DNA from: Symbiodinium natans
Taxonomy: Eukaryota > Sar > Dinophyceae > Suessiales > Symbiodiniaceae
Direction of reading: 5' to 3'
Length of the DNA stretch: 64,000 nt
Assembly (NCBI GenBank): GCA_905221605.1
Contig: CAJNDS010002614.1
Location: 30,001 to 94,000 of the forward strand
Below are positions 1 through 9,380 of the stretch, piece after piece (position 1 is the stretch's first letter; every line of letters begins with the position of its first letter). The notes under the pieces were generated by a model that saw nothing but the letters and a program-made list of their open reading frames with translations, searched no databases and was not told the origin of the DNA. Position numbers and translations under genes: made by a program.

Positions 1-660
1 TCTTGCTTTTTACAAAGAAAGAGCAGGGTGGGGCCTCCCGAGCTTTGTGGAGCCTGTCAGTGGCTCGTAGGCTTCTTGGAGCTTTCACGGAGTAAAATGG
101 AGGGGTGCCCAAAACCATCGATTGCAATCCTAGAACTTCAGGTCTGGCTCCCCAGGCCAGCAAAAACGCTAGGGGGAAGCAGGGGCCTCGGCCGAAAAGA
201 TGCAGAGATCCTCAATGCCAGGCTGCGGTGGGTCGGGGTCCAGCGTGTTGTCCAGGATAGGGAGGAATTCTAGAAGGTCAGCAAGTCTGTGCGGGGATCC
301 CATCTTTGAGGCCTTCCAAGAGCCCTCTCAGAGGTCTGCAGGGGCCTCCCAAGCGCCTGCCAGAACCCCAATCAAACCCTTACCGCAGAAAAAGGCCACA
401 GAAGGGGGGTCCCTGGAATCTGCCAGCCTGGGACCCCAGGCCCCCATGGGGGGGGTACCCCCAGACCCACAACAAAGACGCCAACAGTGCGGTTTGGGGT
501 CCTCATTTTATTGGGGCTGACGCCCTAGGTCTGAGGCGTAGCGAGTCACTGCCGTCTCGTCTACCGGGAGGCTTTACCCTCCCTCACCGTTCTGTGGAGA
601 CGCTCGGTCGGGGACCTCGGTCGAAGCCTCGAGCGCTGCATATGACGGCGCTCTCGGCAG
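1..660. other. Subtelomere-like flank, nothing recognised
   Basis: This stretch lies left of the first telomere-type array. It is moderately G-rich and holds only short overlapping open frames with no motif I recognise. No repeat unit, RNA gene or splice-consistent exon was found. Confidence 0.4.
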
Positions 661-877
661 TTTAGGGTTTAGGGTTTAGGGTTTAGGGTTTAGGGTTTAG
701 GGTTTAGGGTTTAGGGTTTAGGGTTTAGGGTTTAGGGTTTAGGGTTTAGGGTTTAGGGTTTAGGGTTTAGGGTTTAGGGTTTAGGGTTTAGGGTTTAGGG
801 TTTAGGGTTTAGGGTTTAGGGTTTAGGGTTTAGGGTTTAGGGTTTAGGGTTTAGGGTTTAGGGTTTAGGGTTTAGGG
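661..877 (+). repeat. Telomere-type array (TTTAGGG)31
   Basis: 217 bp of perfect TTTAGGG, exactly 31 copies. This is the telomere unit of plants, many algae and dinoflagellates. It is interstitial here, because unique sequence follows on both sides. The perfect copies suggest recent addition or good homogenisation. It is in the same orientation as the array at 9668-9850, so the retroelement between them may have landed in one telomere-repeat tract. Confidence 0.95.
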
Positions 878-1022
878 GGTCAGTGAAGGCCCATGGCTTT
901 GGGTTTTAGGGCTCACTGCTCTGGATGGCGAACTTTTCATGGGGTTTGGCGTCGGGTCGCCAATTTCGTAGGCGATGTAAGGAAGTCTAACAAAAACCCA
1001 GCAGAAAGGTCCCCAAACCCTA
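878..1022. other. Spacer between telomere array and 5' LTR
   Basis: 145 bp of non-telomeric sequence ending in one unit of the opposite orientation (CAAACCCTA) directly before the 5' LTR. No duplicate of these bases follows the 3' LTR, so no target-site duplication is visible. Confidence 0.6.
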
Positions 1023-1309
1023 TGCGGAGCTGCAACTGGTATTGTAGAAAAGAGTTAGTGTTGAGAGTTGGAAGGGTTAATGAACCCGGAAAACATGTTT
1101 GGCTCAAGATGGGCTTGAACAGAAAGCCACAAGTTCAAAAAGTAGTGCCTGGGTTCTTAGGGTTTGGTAAGGGTGTGGATTCCTTCCCCCTTTCCTTCCC
1201 CCCTGGGTTGCTCTTATCCGTGTTCTCGTTTGTTTCTTGGTTCGATCTGGGGAATATAGGTTCAGGGCGATTAGGGGAGTTGATTTCCTTCCTTGGTTGT
1301 CCCCCCGTA
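1023..1309 (+). repeat. 5' LTR
   Basis: 287 bp, starting TGCGGAGCTG and ending CCCCCCGTA, repeated at 9381-9667 with the same length and about 11 substitutions. It starts with TG as LTRs do but ends TA rather than CA. It contains a telomere-like TTAGGGTTTGG piece and a spliced-leader-like 15-mer. The reading frame of ORF1 happens to be open through it, but the natural ATG lies downstream. Confidence 0.9.
1094..1108 (+). other. Spliced-leader-like 15-mer in 5' LTR
   Basis: CATGTTTGGCTCAAG matches the last 14 bases of the 22-nt dinoflagellate spliced leader (ending CATTTTGGCTCAAG) apart from one inserted G. The same 15-mer is conserved in the 3' LTR. Relict leaders in genomic DNA are known for dinoflagellate genes retroposed from trans-spliced mRNA; its presence in an LTR is an inference from sequence match only. 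Confidence 0.55.
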
Positions 1310-1321
1310 GGTTATGAGCCC
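1310..1321 (+). promoter_or_regulatory. Primer-binding site, half-tRNA-iMet type
   Basis: GGTTATGAGCCC follows the 5' LTR with no gap. Drosophila copia primes from an internal half of initiator tRNA-Met using GGTTATGGGCCC, complementary to the anticodon arm. The match here is 11 of 12. This suggests copia-type priming from a cleaved tRNA rather than from the tRNA 3' end. Confidence 0.6.
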
Positions 1322-1375
1322 AAATTAGGTTCCCTGCGGTTAAGTGTTCTTTCAAGGTTTTGGGATCAAGAAGCA

Positions 1376-4300
1376 ATGCCTTCTCCGAAGCGATGGCTCC
1401 AACTTGCCTCGGATGGTGGACAAGATGGTGGAGCTGGAAATGGTGCAGCTGAGTCTCTGGGTGAAAGAGCGGTGTTGGAAGAGGTGATTCCCGACGCTGA
1501 AGAACATCTGGAAGAGGCCTTGGTTGCAGAAAGCCCCAATGTGGGTATGAATCCCAATAGGGATATGGTTAGCAATGCTGAAGCTGAAGGACGTGCTGTT
1601 TCTGTACCGCCAAAGCCTGGTGAAAAAAGGAACTGGGATGCGACTGGTGGCATAGATCGTGAAATGGAGGTGACTGTTTTACGAGTGTTACACAAACACG
1701 GGTACCAGCCGTCGTCTTCGACTTCGGGTCGAATGGTAGACCAAGAGTCTCAGACCGATCTGATTGGAGAAGTGCTACAAGCGACCAGGAGGCCGTTGAA
1801 CAAGATCAAAAAGGGTCCATCTTCGAGTTCCCAAGGTGGTGGAAGCGGTCACAAACAGAAGGGTGCGGACGGCTTTGAAGCTGCACCTGCTGCTGAATAC
1901 GCCATGGGGGAGGAGGAGATCCTACAGATGGAGGCTGAACGGTTGCGACAGCTGTCAGAAGAAGAGGACGAGATGCGACAGGTTTCTGAAAGGGACGGTT
2001 TTCGGAAAGACGAGCATCTGATCCAAGCGTGTGATGGCACAATGTGGGAATTGCACCTCCATGAAGATGGGAGACAATATTATTACTGCCTGGATACGCA
2101 CGAAACCAAGTGGACATTGCCGGTGGTAGGTGAAAAGGTGAAGAGTGACGAGGTGGTTGGGTCTCCTTTGGGCAATGAGCTGGAAATGGAGGCGGCACTG
2201 GATTCTTCATCCTCTACTCCGAAGACTGAGTCTACGAGGGCATTCCAGGGTAGTGTAAATAGTTTAGGTGAAAAAGATTTTTCCTCTACTATCAGGGATA
2301 GCGGTCCTAGGGCTGATGGTGACGCCCCGACCTCGGGTTCTCCTGATGAGGAAGGGATTCCTGGGAACCAAGCCAACATCGCTGGAGCTCAACACCTGGA
2401 TCGGGAAGAAACAGAAGCGCTTTCTGAGGGTGGGGCAGCGATGGAATTGGTGGATCCAGAAGAGAAAATGCCCAATGAGGTGATCGGAACTGTGTCGGCT
2501 GCAGAAGAGCGAGTGGTGGATGTGGTACCTGTTGTTCAGGAAGGTGGTCCTGGAGATTCGGAGGATGGAGAGAAAAAGTTGTGTGTTACGACTGAGGAGG
2601 TCTCTTCGTTTGGTGCCAAGAATTCTGCCATTCAAGGGGAAAAAGAAGCTTCTGGAATAGCTGGAGACACGGATGATCTGAAAAATGAGGCCTGGAGCGC
2701 CAATGATGCGCGGGTTGATGCGCCAGATATTACCTGGAGTGCGAAGGAAGCACGGGTTGAGGTGCATGTGGTGGTACGTTCCACGGGCGACTGCAACAAT
2801 GGGGCGCAGGTCTCCGCAGCAGCTGATGATGGAGGTTCACAGGTGGACGCACTGGTGCAACCTGAAGTTAGCAGCGAGGAACGAAATGACAAGGGCTACA
2901 CCGGAGCCAATGAGGCAGCTGTGGTCAATGATGGTGGAAATTCTCCTTTGGAGGCCATGGAACCAAAGGAGCCTGCGGTGGAAGAAAGCGTGCCTGCCGT
3001 GGATGATCGACTCAATTGCCCTGCAGTGGAAGAAGATTTGCCTGCTGCAGAAGGTGAGACAAAGGACTCCAATGATGGGTCCACTCCCATGAAGGGAGAA
3101 GCGTTGCCGTCTGGAAGTTCACCGGAAGTCGACACCGAGCGAACTACAGCAGATGAGGCAAAGCCGTTGGCGGAGAAAAAGGGAGGTCCTGAAATCCAGG
3201 AGCACAAAAAAGATGAGCTTGTGGGACTCGTGGAGCAGGACGAGCAGTGTGACCCAAAGGTGAAGACAAAGGATGCGCCAGGAGCCGATGATACAGAGAT
3301 GGTTTCTGAAGAGCGTGTAAAGAAAGTGCCCCGAGCGGGAGCCTTGGAGTCACCTGGGCCACATTGCTATCAAGAGGGAGATGAGATCATGGGTCTAGTG
3401 CGCTGCATCAATGGGTATGGAGCCTTTTTGGACCATGGGGATATGAATGTATTGATTCCTGCAGAAGGGAACAATGCATATCAGTTCAAGTTTGGTGATA
3501 CTGTCAATGGAACAGTGAAACGAGTGGAAGATGATGGTACCATAATCTTGGACACCTTTCTGGTTTTGGAAGAGGACGTGGAGGACTCTTCTTCGACGCT
3601 GCGGAAGTGGAAACCCAGCGGCTGGAGTACGTGGTGGACGGATTCATGGTATGCTGGTCAATGGTACCAAGATTCCAACGGTCAATGGGACTGGAAACAG
3701 GAGGAAGAGCAATCCGATGAAGAGCTTGTGGTACAGGAGTTGTCTTCTGAAGAACGAAAAGAAAGGCAACTTTATGGAGAAAAGATCTACAAAGCTCTTC
3801 TGGAGAATGGAAATGAAGAGGAAGCCTATGTTGGCAAAATTACTGGGATGCTGTTAGGTCGGCCGATGGAAGATTTACAGGAGTGTGTTGCGGATCAGGC
3901 ATTCCTCAATGCGGAAGCTCGGCGCGCGTATGGCATCTTGCAAAATGATGGTTGGAAGCCTGATGGTACAGAAAGCACAGGCTTGGGGAAGTTAACCACT
4001 TTTTCCCGAAAACAGTACCACAACGCGCTTTTCGAACTGGCATGCAGAAAAAGGAGATTTTCTCGACCAGTTGTGGGTGAAGCGGTGGCAACGGTGCTGA
4101 ATCAAGGGGAAGATGAGTTTTGGAACGCGCTTTGGTTGGACACCAAGCTATTTTTGCAGGAGCTTGATGGTGCAGTGCAATCCATGAGCAAAAGGGAGAA
4201 CAAGCCAATGGAAGCCTACATGGATCCTGACCAGTACAAAAAGGCTTACATGACACCAAAGACGGTGTTGTCACCTGGTTACAGCAAGCTGTGCAGGTTC

Positions 4301-6721
4301 TTCAATAAGGGAAGGTGTCGCAATGGCGATGGGTGTCCCTATGAGCATCGTCGGTACGGTGAAGGTTGGCCAGAAGGGGGGTCAACTGATCCAAAGAATA
4401 GCCAAGAAGCTGATGATGAGGACGGGAACATCGGTGACCCTCCCACAGAGGAAGGTACAGTGGATGAGGCACAGCAGGAGCGGGAGGATTTAGCCTTCCG
4501 GGCCAAGTACAATTTTGGCAAAGGTGCATCAAAGGGTGAGCCTACGTCGGGTGAGCCAAAAGGTCGTCTGTGTCTGTATTACAATCAAGGTGGTTGTAAA
4601 TATGGGACTACATGCAGGTATCTTCACAACGATGACATAGCATTGGAAGGGACTTGGGAGCCCGGCAAAGCTTGGGACAATGCTTCCAGGAAGTCACTAA
4701 GGGACGCAGGGTTCCACCATTGCTGTTTCGATTATTACCTCAGAGGACGTTGCCGGAAAGGGTTAAATTTCTGCAAGTACTCCCATGACGAGATGTCAGA
4801 GGAGCGGCTGTCGCTCCTGAAACACTTGGTACAGGTGGCCAATCAGGTCCGGTTTGAAAAAGAGAGAGGATGGGAGCTTACGGATAGAAGCACTTTTCAG
4901 CCACCTGCGAGTGGGGGAGCTGAATCTTCCTCATCCTCGGCACCAAAAGCGCTGCAAATGACCAATGTGTCACAAAAAGATGGTGAAAAAGGTATTCTGG
5001 ATGAAGTAGAAGCTGATGAGCAAAAGAATTCGGTGGCTGCATCCACTAGTACTCAGCTTCACAATCCGGAGGAGCCGATTGAAAATTGGATGGCTCGCAA
5101 CGCACACCTGTGGGTGTATACCCCTCATGTAAGTGAGGTGATGATTACGCTTGGTGTGACCAATGTGTCGGACTTGCAAGAGTTCATCTTTGTGGAAGAT
5201 TTGGTTGACAAAGGGATCAACAAAGTGACCGCATGCAAAATTCTGCAATTGGTGGGTGAGGTCCGATATCGACCGGGAGGACCGGAAAAGGCAGTTCCTT
5301 CTGATGCATCTGTACGGGTACAACAATCTTCTGGGAACAAAGGGACTGGAAGAGCGGCGGTGCGAACCCTCACTCAGGTGCGTGAAGCTGAAGACTCCGG
5401 TGCAAAAACTATGCCGAGAGGTTCCTATCGGGAGCTTTTTGATAAGGTCAGGTACCGTGATGGTTGGACGCTTGCGCAGAGGTCTCCGTTGTGCGTACAG
5501 AAGCTGCGGTTGGTGGGAGTTGGAATGCCGCCGGTGAATCCACCAACGAAAAAGTATCGGTCAAGATCAAACCCTGTAAGAAGGGGAAGGCCCTTGCTGG
5601 ACAAAAAACAGGTGCGACAGGTGCCACGATCTCGGTCACAACGACGAGTGCAACTGGCGGAAGTGGTGGAAAAACCGAAGCCACTGGAGCCGGTGAAACC
5701 TCGTGGTGGTTTGTCGTATCCATTCAGCAGAGCGTGGGCAGATGTGGTGGATGATGATGACCAGGCGGAGGCTTTGGTCTCGTATGCCGCTTCCTCAAGC
5801 GATTCAAGCGAGGAGGAGACCAATGCGGTACAACGCCTGAAGGAACTCTTTTTGCAAGAAAGGGATTCGTGGAGAACTGCGAGTCGTGGCAATGTTCCAC
5901 AAAGTGGTTCTTCAGGCTCCAATGATGGGCCGAAAAAATCGGTTCACCTTGGCGAAGGGCGCGACAAAGCGTCGCGGGGGGAGACCCGCCAAGAAGTGAC
6001 TTCACAAGTTTTTTCGCTACCACAACCTTCTCGTCGAGCTGAACGGTCTCAAAAAAGAACAAGGGATGGTTCAGTTATGGTTGGTTCGCTGGCGGTGGGC
6101 TCCACGGATGAGGTTTTACCTGGGCAAGGTGCTGCTGGACAGGTGAATGTCTCTGAAAGCGCTCAAGTTCTTCCTGGGCATGAAGTGGCTGGACAGGAGA
6201 CGGCGCCGGAAGGAGCAGTACAGATTTCTGGCGAGGAGACCGACCAAAAAGAAGGAGAAGGCGGGAGCAATGATCTCCGTGGTAATGATGCGAAGATGTT
6301 GGATGGTGGTCCGGTGAGGAGTGACCTTCAGCAATTGCTGGTGAAAGGCCTTCTGACTCGAATTTATTGGAAGGTTGCAGTTGGCAAGTTGCCAATGGGG
6401 CAAAGAGATTGCCAAAAAGGGTCCAATAAGATGGATCGAAATTTGGTTATTAGCATGTCATCCGAGGGTGCAAGCGAACAGGATGAGAACCTGGCACTGG
6501 AGGACGATGCTGATCAGTCAATGGGAGACGGTGCAATGGTTATGGTGTATGATCCAGGAACGCTGATCCAGTCGCCAACAACTGATTGGGTTATGCGTCG
6601 CGGTCTGACCGATCGTACCGTCTGGCCAGCAATGGCGCACCTGGCACAGAGGATATGTGCTGAAATGGTTCAAGTGACAACCCGTGCTTGCCGGCGGTGG
6701 GGAATTACCCTCTTTCGGTGA
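1376..6721 (+). CDS. ORF1: WW, S1-like, three CCCH fingers, SAM-like
   Basis: 1781 aa from the first in-frame ATG after the primer site; the frame is open back to 893 but that part runs through the LTR. Modules in order: WW domain about 224-249 (W224, W246, YYY core); S1-like RNA-binding fold about 666-730; CCCH fingers at C973/C981/C987/H991, C1066/C1074/C1080/H1084 and C1117/C1126/C1133/H1137; SAM-like helical domain about 1238-1297. The stretch between WW and S1 is long, acidic and low in order, with repeated PAVEE-like pieces. The C-terminal third is basic, then Ser/Glu-rich. These modules bind RNA or mediate protein contacts, so a gag-like role (RNA packaging and particle assembly) is the best inference. 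The usual CCHC knuckle of retroviral gag is absent; CCCH fingers may replace it. No enzymatic motif is seen. Stop is TGA at 6719-6721, overlapping the ATG of ORF2. Confidence 0.85.
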   Translation: MPSPKRWLQLASDGGQDGGAGNGAAESLGERAVLEEVIPDAEEHLEEALVAESPNVGMNPNRDMVSNAEAEGRAVSVPPKPGEKRNWDATGGIDREMEVTVLRVLHKHGYQPSSSTSGRMVDQESQTDLIGEVLQATRRPLNKIKKGPSSSSQGGGSGHKQKGADGFEAAPAAEYAMGEEEILQMEAERLRQLSEEEDEMRQVSERDGFRKDEHLIQACDGTMWELHLHEDGRQYYYCLDTHETKWTLPVVGEKVKSDEVVGSPLGNELEMEAALDSSSSTPKTESTRAFQGSVNSLGEKDFSSTIRDSGPRADGDAPTSGSPDEEGIPGNQANIAGAQHLDREETEALSEGGAAMELVDPEEKMPNEVIGTVSAAEERVVDVVPVVQEGGPGDSEDGEKKLCVTTEEVSSFGAKNSAIQGEKEASGIAGDTDDLKNEAWSANDARVDAPDITWSAKEARVEVHVVVRSTGDCNNGAQVSAAADDGGSQVDALVQPEVSSEERNDKGYTGANEAAVVNDGGNSPLEAMEPKEPAVEESVPAVDDRLNCPAVEEDLPAAEGETKDSNDGSTPMKGEALPSGSSPEVDTERTTADEAKPLAEKKGGPEIQEHKKDELVGLVEQDEQCDPKVKTKDAPGADDTEMVSEERVKKVPRAGALESPGPHCYQEGDEIMGLVRCINGYGAFLDHGDMNVLIPAEGNNAYQFKFGDTVNGTVKRVEDDGTIILDTFLVLEEDVEDSSSTLRKWKPSGWSTWWTDSWYAGQWYQDSNGQWDWKQEEEQSDEELVVQELSSEERKERQLYGEKIYKALLENGNEEEAYVGKITGMLLGRPMEDLQECVADQAFLNAEARRAYGILQNDGWKPDGTESTGLGKLTTFSRKQYHNALFELACRKRRFSRPVVGEAVATVLNQGEDEFWNALWLDTKLFLQELDGAVQSMSKRENKPMEAYMDPDQYKKAYMTPKTVLSPGYSKLCRFFNKGRCRNGDGCPYEHRRYGEGWPEGGSTDPKNSQEADDEDGNIGDPPTEEGTVDEAQQEREDLAFRAKYNFGKGASKGEPTSGEPKGRLCLYYNQGGCKYGTTCRYLHNDDIALEGTWEPGKAWDNASRKSLRDAGFHHCCFDYYLRGRCRKGLNFCKYSHDEMSEERLSLLKHLVQVANQVRFEKERGWELTDRSTFQPPASGGAESSSSSAPKALQMTNVSQKDGEKGILDEVEADEQKNSVAASTSTQLHNPEEPIENWMARNAHLWVYTPHVSEVMITLGVTNVSDLQEFIFVEDLVDKGINKVTACKILQLVGEVRYRPGGPEKAVPSDASVRVQQSSGNKGTGRAAVRTLTQVREAEDSGAKTMPRGSYRELFDKVRYRDGWTLAQRSPLCVQKLRLVGVGMPPVNPPTKKYRSRSNPVRRGRPLLDKKQVRQVPRSRSQRRVQLAEVVEKPKPLEPVKPRGGLSYPFSRAWADVVDDDDQAEALVSYAASSSDSSEEETNAVQRLKELFLQERDSWRTASRGNVPQSGSSGSNDGPKKSVHLGEGRDKASRGETRQEVTSQVFSLPQPSRRAERSQKRTRDGSVMVGSLAVGSTDEVLPGQGAAGQVNVSESAQVLPGHEVAGQETAPEGAVQISGEETDQKEGEGGSNDLRGNDAKMLDGGPVRSDLQQLLVKGLLTRIYWKVAVGKLPMGQRDCQKGSNKMDRNLVISMSSEGASEQDENLALEDDADQSMGDGAMVMVYDPGTLIQSPTTDWVMRRGLTDRTVWPAMAHLAQRICAEMVQVTTRACRRWGITLFR

Positions 6722-6723
6722 TG
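6719..6723 (+). promoter_or_regulatory. TGATG stop/start overlap of ORF1 and ORF2
   Basis: The TGA ending ORF1 shares its last A with the first in-frame ATG of ORF2. UGAUG/UAAUG overlaps support termination-reinitiation in the SART1 retrotransposon, caliciviruses and influenza B. ORF2 lies in the -1 frame and its frame is open from 6664, so a -1 frameshift over 55 bases is the alternative, but no classic slippery heptamer is seen there. Confidence 0.6.
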
Positions 6724-9009
6724 GGTGCCTTGTTGTCTCCTGGTCTGGAAGGGGAATTCAAGAATACGGACAAGTTTGGTACTGCTATGGAGGCAATTGC
6801 CTATGATTGGAGCCGCAGTCCAGGCATGGAAGTTCATATTGAACTTATGGCGAGGGTAGCCAAAATGGTTCACCCATTCCTGAATCTGGGAGCACAAGGG
6901 TCGGTGATGGTTTCAGAATTTCTCTGGCAGCGCGGGAGGGCTCGGTTGATGGAGTTTCTTCAAGCGGCGACTTGTGCGGACCAATTGGAGGCTCTCTGGA
7001 GAAGGATGGACGACGATGCGGATGAGGAGGTGGATCCTTCGACAGCGATGCTGGAAGTTCTTGGACTAGAGGATGCGGTGCTTGATCAAGGGAACAATGA
7101 ATCCCTTATTCCCATTGAAGATGCTGGAGGTGAGACAAGCGGTGACACTGGAGGGAAGGGCAAAGCGCCAGAAGTTTCTCCGGAAGAGGAGAAATCCAGT
7201 GGGTCATCCAGACTGGCGGACACAAGGATTTTCTTGTGGTCAGTGTACTCCCGCGTGGCTTCGAATTTCTCTATGCAGGACCGCACTACTGGTAAGATCT
7301 TTGACAGCACCAAAGGATATCCTGGTGAAGGACCAAACAATGATGACAATCCTTCCTCTAAGGGGAACTTTCCCTGGATTTCAGAAGACTACCTCGACGA
7401 AGTGGTGTCAAAAAAGATGGAAAGGTCTTCAGAGATGGATGGGTTTGTTCCGGGAAGTGAGGGATCATTGGAAAAGGTAGAGGTGGAGAATGTTACTGCC
7501 TCTAAAATTCTTATGGCTCTTTGGAAGAAGGGACATAGAGTTGGGTTTAGAAGGTTGCGTCGTTTGAATGCATCTGGATGCAAGGTTGGAGCAATGAAAC
7601 GTCCAATCAAAAGGGTGCAGAAGATTGGCGCTAGGAAGGCCTTCATGAAGATGTTCAATGTTTTTGGATCGTCTCAGCATGGCTCAGGAGTTGGCGGAAA
7701 ACCGATCATGAAGGTGGTAGGACCAAGGCCAGGTTTTCCAGCTGTACTCCAAGCACCAAATACTGATAGCACGTCGGGTGAAGGGAGCAGTCCCCAGGTA
7801 CATGGCAATGTTCATGTAGAGCACAGTCGCCCTATGGACCGGTATGAGGCAGAGCGCTTGGAGAAGAGGAAGAAGGGTTTCTGCTATTGGTTTGGCAAAG
7901 GGAAAGATCGCTGCAAATTTGGTGACGACTGCAAATTCATCCATTCCGAAGATGATGTGGTGCTACATTCATATTGGTGCAAGTACTATGTGGCAGGGAG
8001 AGAATGTTTCGCTGGAAAGGATTGTGAGTTCTCGCATGATGCAACTGGTGTGAGGTGCGTCCAGTTTGCTCGGTCTGGGAAGTGTCGGTTTGGTGACAGG
8101 TGTGTCTTTGGACATGAGGTTCCGTTGGAAAAACAGAGGCCAAGGTCTCCAAGGACGCCCCCAAGGGATGGTCCAAGGAGAAAGTCTGGTGCAAATGGTG
8201 GAAAAAAGGAGATCTCTCCTGAACAGTTCGGTGATGATGAGGAGGATTTTATGGTTTATGACGAAGAGACCAAGATGACGGAACTGTTGATGGAGGCGAT
8301 TTCATTTCTGTCCAATGGCAAATCAGATTTGGCTCGAGCAGAGGCGGACCCATTGTTCAAACTCCTGAAGATCACTGGAGATGCTGACTACATGGATCAA
8401 GTATGGGTTTCGTGGACCACTGAAATGTTGTCAGTGCTGGAACTTCTCGAAGTAGTGAAGTCGTACGATGTTTCGCTCGCGGAGGTGGAAGAATGGGTCA
8501 ATGACCTGAGGATATGGTATGAGCGAGCCAATTTGGGAGAAGAAAAGGATCCCAAAAAAGGGAAAAAGAGGTCCCTAGAAGGGGAGTCCAGCAAAGATAT
8601 TCCTGCCGAAAAAGAAGTGGTTGAGACTTCGGAGACGGAGGTTGCCGTTGAGGAGGAGAAGAAAAAGGTAAAAAAGAAGAGGAAAGCTGCAGCTATCGAA
8701 GATCCTTATACCCTCATGGTTCCAAAGCCGAAGAAGATGCCGGCGGTCATTGAGAAGGGTGGATCATCATCCAATGTGGTGGTTTCTGCAGTGGAGAAAG
8801 CCTCAAAAGCGCGCACAAAGTCAAATGTCGGTGCCAATGCGAATGAAGAGCTGGATCAATCTTGCCAGGCGATTGAGGATGCGAAGAGAGAAGGATTGGT
8901 ATCCTCAATTCAAAGGGGCATACAGGATCCTATTCTTACGATTTCGGACCTGGAGTATATTCTGCTGCAACTTCACCTCAAGATTGCCAACAATCGGAAA
9001 AAGAAGTGA
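6721..9009 (+). CDS. ORF2: three CCCH zinc fingers, Lys-rich C-terminus
   Basis: 762 aa from the ATG at 6721; an upstream TTG extension is possible but not needed. Three tandem CCCH fingers: C388/C398/C404/H408 (first spacing nine, longer than the usual seven or eight), C420/C429/C435/H439 and C446/C455/C461/H465. The N-terminal third is predicted helical with an acidic patch; after the fingers comes a helical segment, then a Lys/Glu-rich stretch and a basic C-terminus ending in KKK. CCCH fingers bind single-stranded, often AU-rich RNA. The order of three fingers followed by a helical part echoes ORF1, so the two may derive from an ancient duplication; this is inference. No pol domain is seen. 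Likely translated by reinitiation after ORF1. Confidence 0.8.
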   Translation: MGALLSPGLEGEFKNTDKFGTAMEAIAYDWSRSPGMEVHIELMARVAKMVHPFLNLGAQGSVMVSEFLWQRGRARLMEFLQAATCADQLEALWRRMDDDADEEVDPSTAMLEVLGLEDAVLDQGNNESLIPIEDAGGETSGDTGGKGKAPEVSPEEEKSSGSSRLADTRIFLWSVYSRVASNFSMQDRTTGKIFDSTKGYPGEGPNNDDNPSSKGNFPWISEDYLDEVVSKKMERSSEMDGFVPGSEGSLEKVEVENVTASKILMALWKKGHRVGFRRLRRLNASGCKVGAMKRPIKRVQKIGARKAFMKMFNVFGSSQHGSGVGGKPIMKVVGPRPGFPAVLQAPNTDSTSGEGSSPQVHGNVHVEHSRPMDRYEAERLEKRKKGFCYWFGKGKDRCKFGDDCKFIHSEDDVVLHSYWCKYYVAGRECFAGKDCEFSHDATGVRCVQFARSGKCRFGDRCVFGHEVPLEKQRPRSPRTPPRDGPRRKSGANGGKKEISPEQFGDDEEDFMVYDEETKMTELLMEAISFLSNGKSDLARAEADPLFKLLKITGDADYMDQVWVSWTTEMLSVLELLEVVKSYDVSLAEVEEWVNDLRIWYERANLGEEKDPKKGKKRSLEGESSKDIPAEKEVVETSETEVAVEEEKKKVKKKRKAAAIEDPYTLMVPKPKKMPAVIEKGGSSSNVVVSAVEKASKARTKSNVGANANEELDQSCQAIEDAKREGLVSSIQRGIQDPILTISDLEYILLQLHLKIANNRKKK

Positions 9010-9372
9010 TTGGATGGTATGGATGAAGGGATGGTTTTTCTCTTTCTGGAGACCGGTGCGCTGGAACAGCCAATGTGCTGACAAAGGTGGTGGTTACTAT
9101 TAAGGGTATGGAAATCCCTGATAGTAGGAGTCAGTAGCTTTTCGCGTAGCGAAGACCACGGTTTGTGGTGAAGAAGGCCAAGGAGTCTTCAGTGATGAGA
9201 GGATCAAGGTGAAAAAAGATTCTCTATGGGTAGTAGGTTAGCCAATGTGCTATAATTCCGTCCTGGAAGACGTTAAACCACAATTTGCATTTCAAGCAGC
9301 TGGCTGCTGCCGTAATGGCAGTTTTTGGCCAAAAGATCTGCATCTCCAATGTGTCCTAGGAAATCCTAGGAC
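9010..9372 (+). other. Internal 3' non-coding region of the element
   Basis: 363 bp between the ORF2 stop and the polypurine tract, with no supported ORF. Near the end it carries TCCTAGGA twice, two bases apart, each a perfect palindrome. This is where packaging or 3' processing signals would be expected, but none is recognised. Confidence 0.6.
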
Positions 9373-9380
9373 AGGGGGAG
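9373..9380 (+). promoter_or_regulatory. Polypurine tract
   Basis: AGGGGGAG abuts the first base of the 3' LTR, the standard position for the plus-strand primer in LTR element replication. Confidence 0.75.

Noticed and set aside
661-877. A true chromosome end
   Set aside because: Non-telomeric sequence lies on both sides, so the array is interstitial, unless the assembly joined two ends.
893-1375. Upstream extension of ORF1 from an ATG at 893
   Set aside because: It would run through the spacer, the whole 5' LTR and the primer site. The ATG at 1376 is the first one after those structures.
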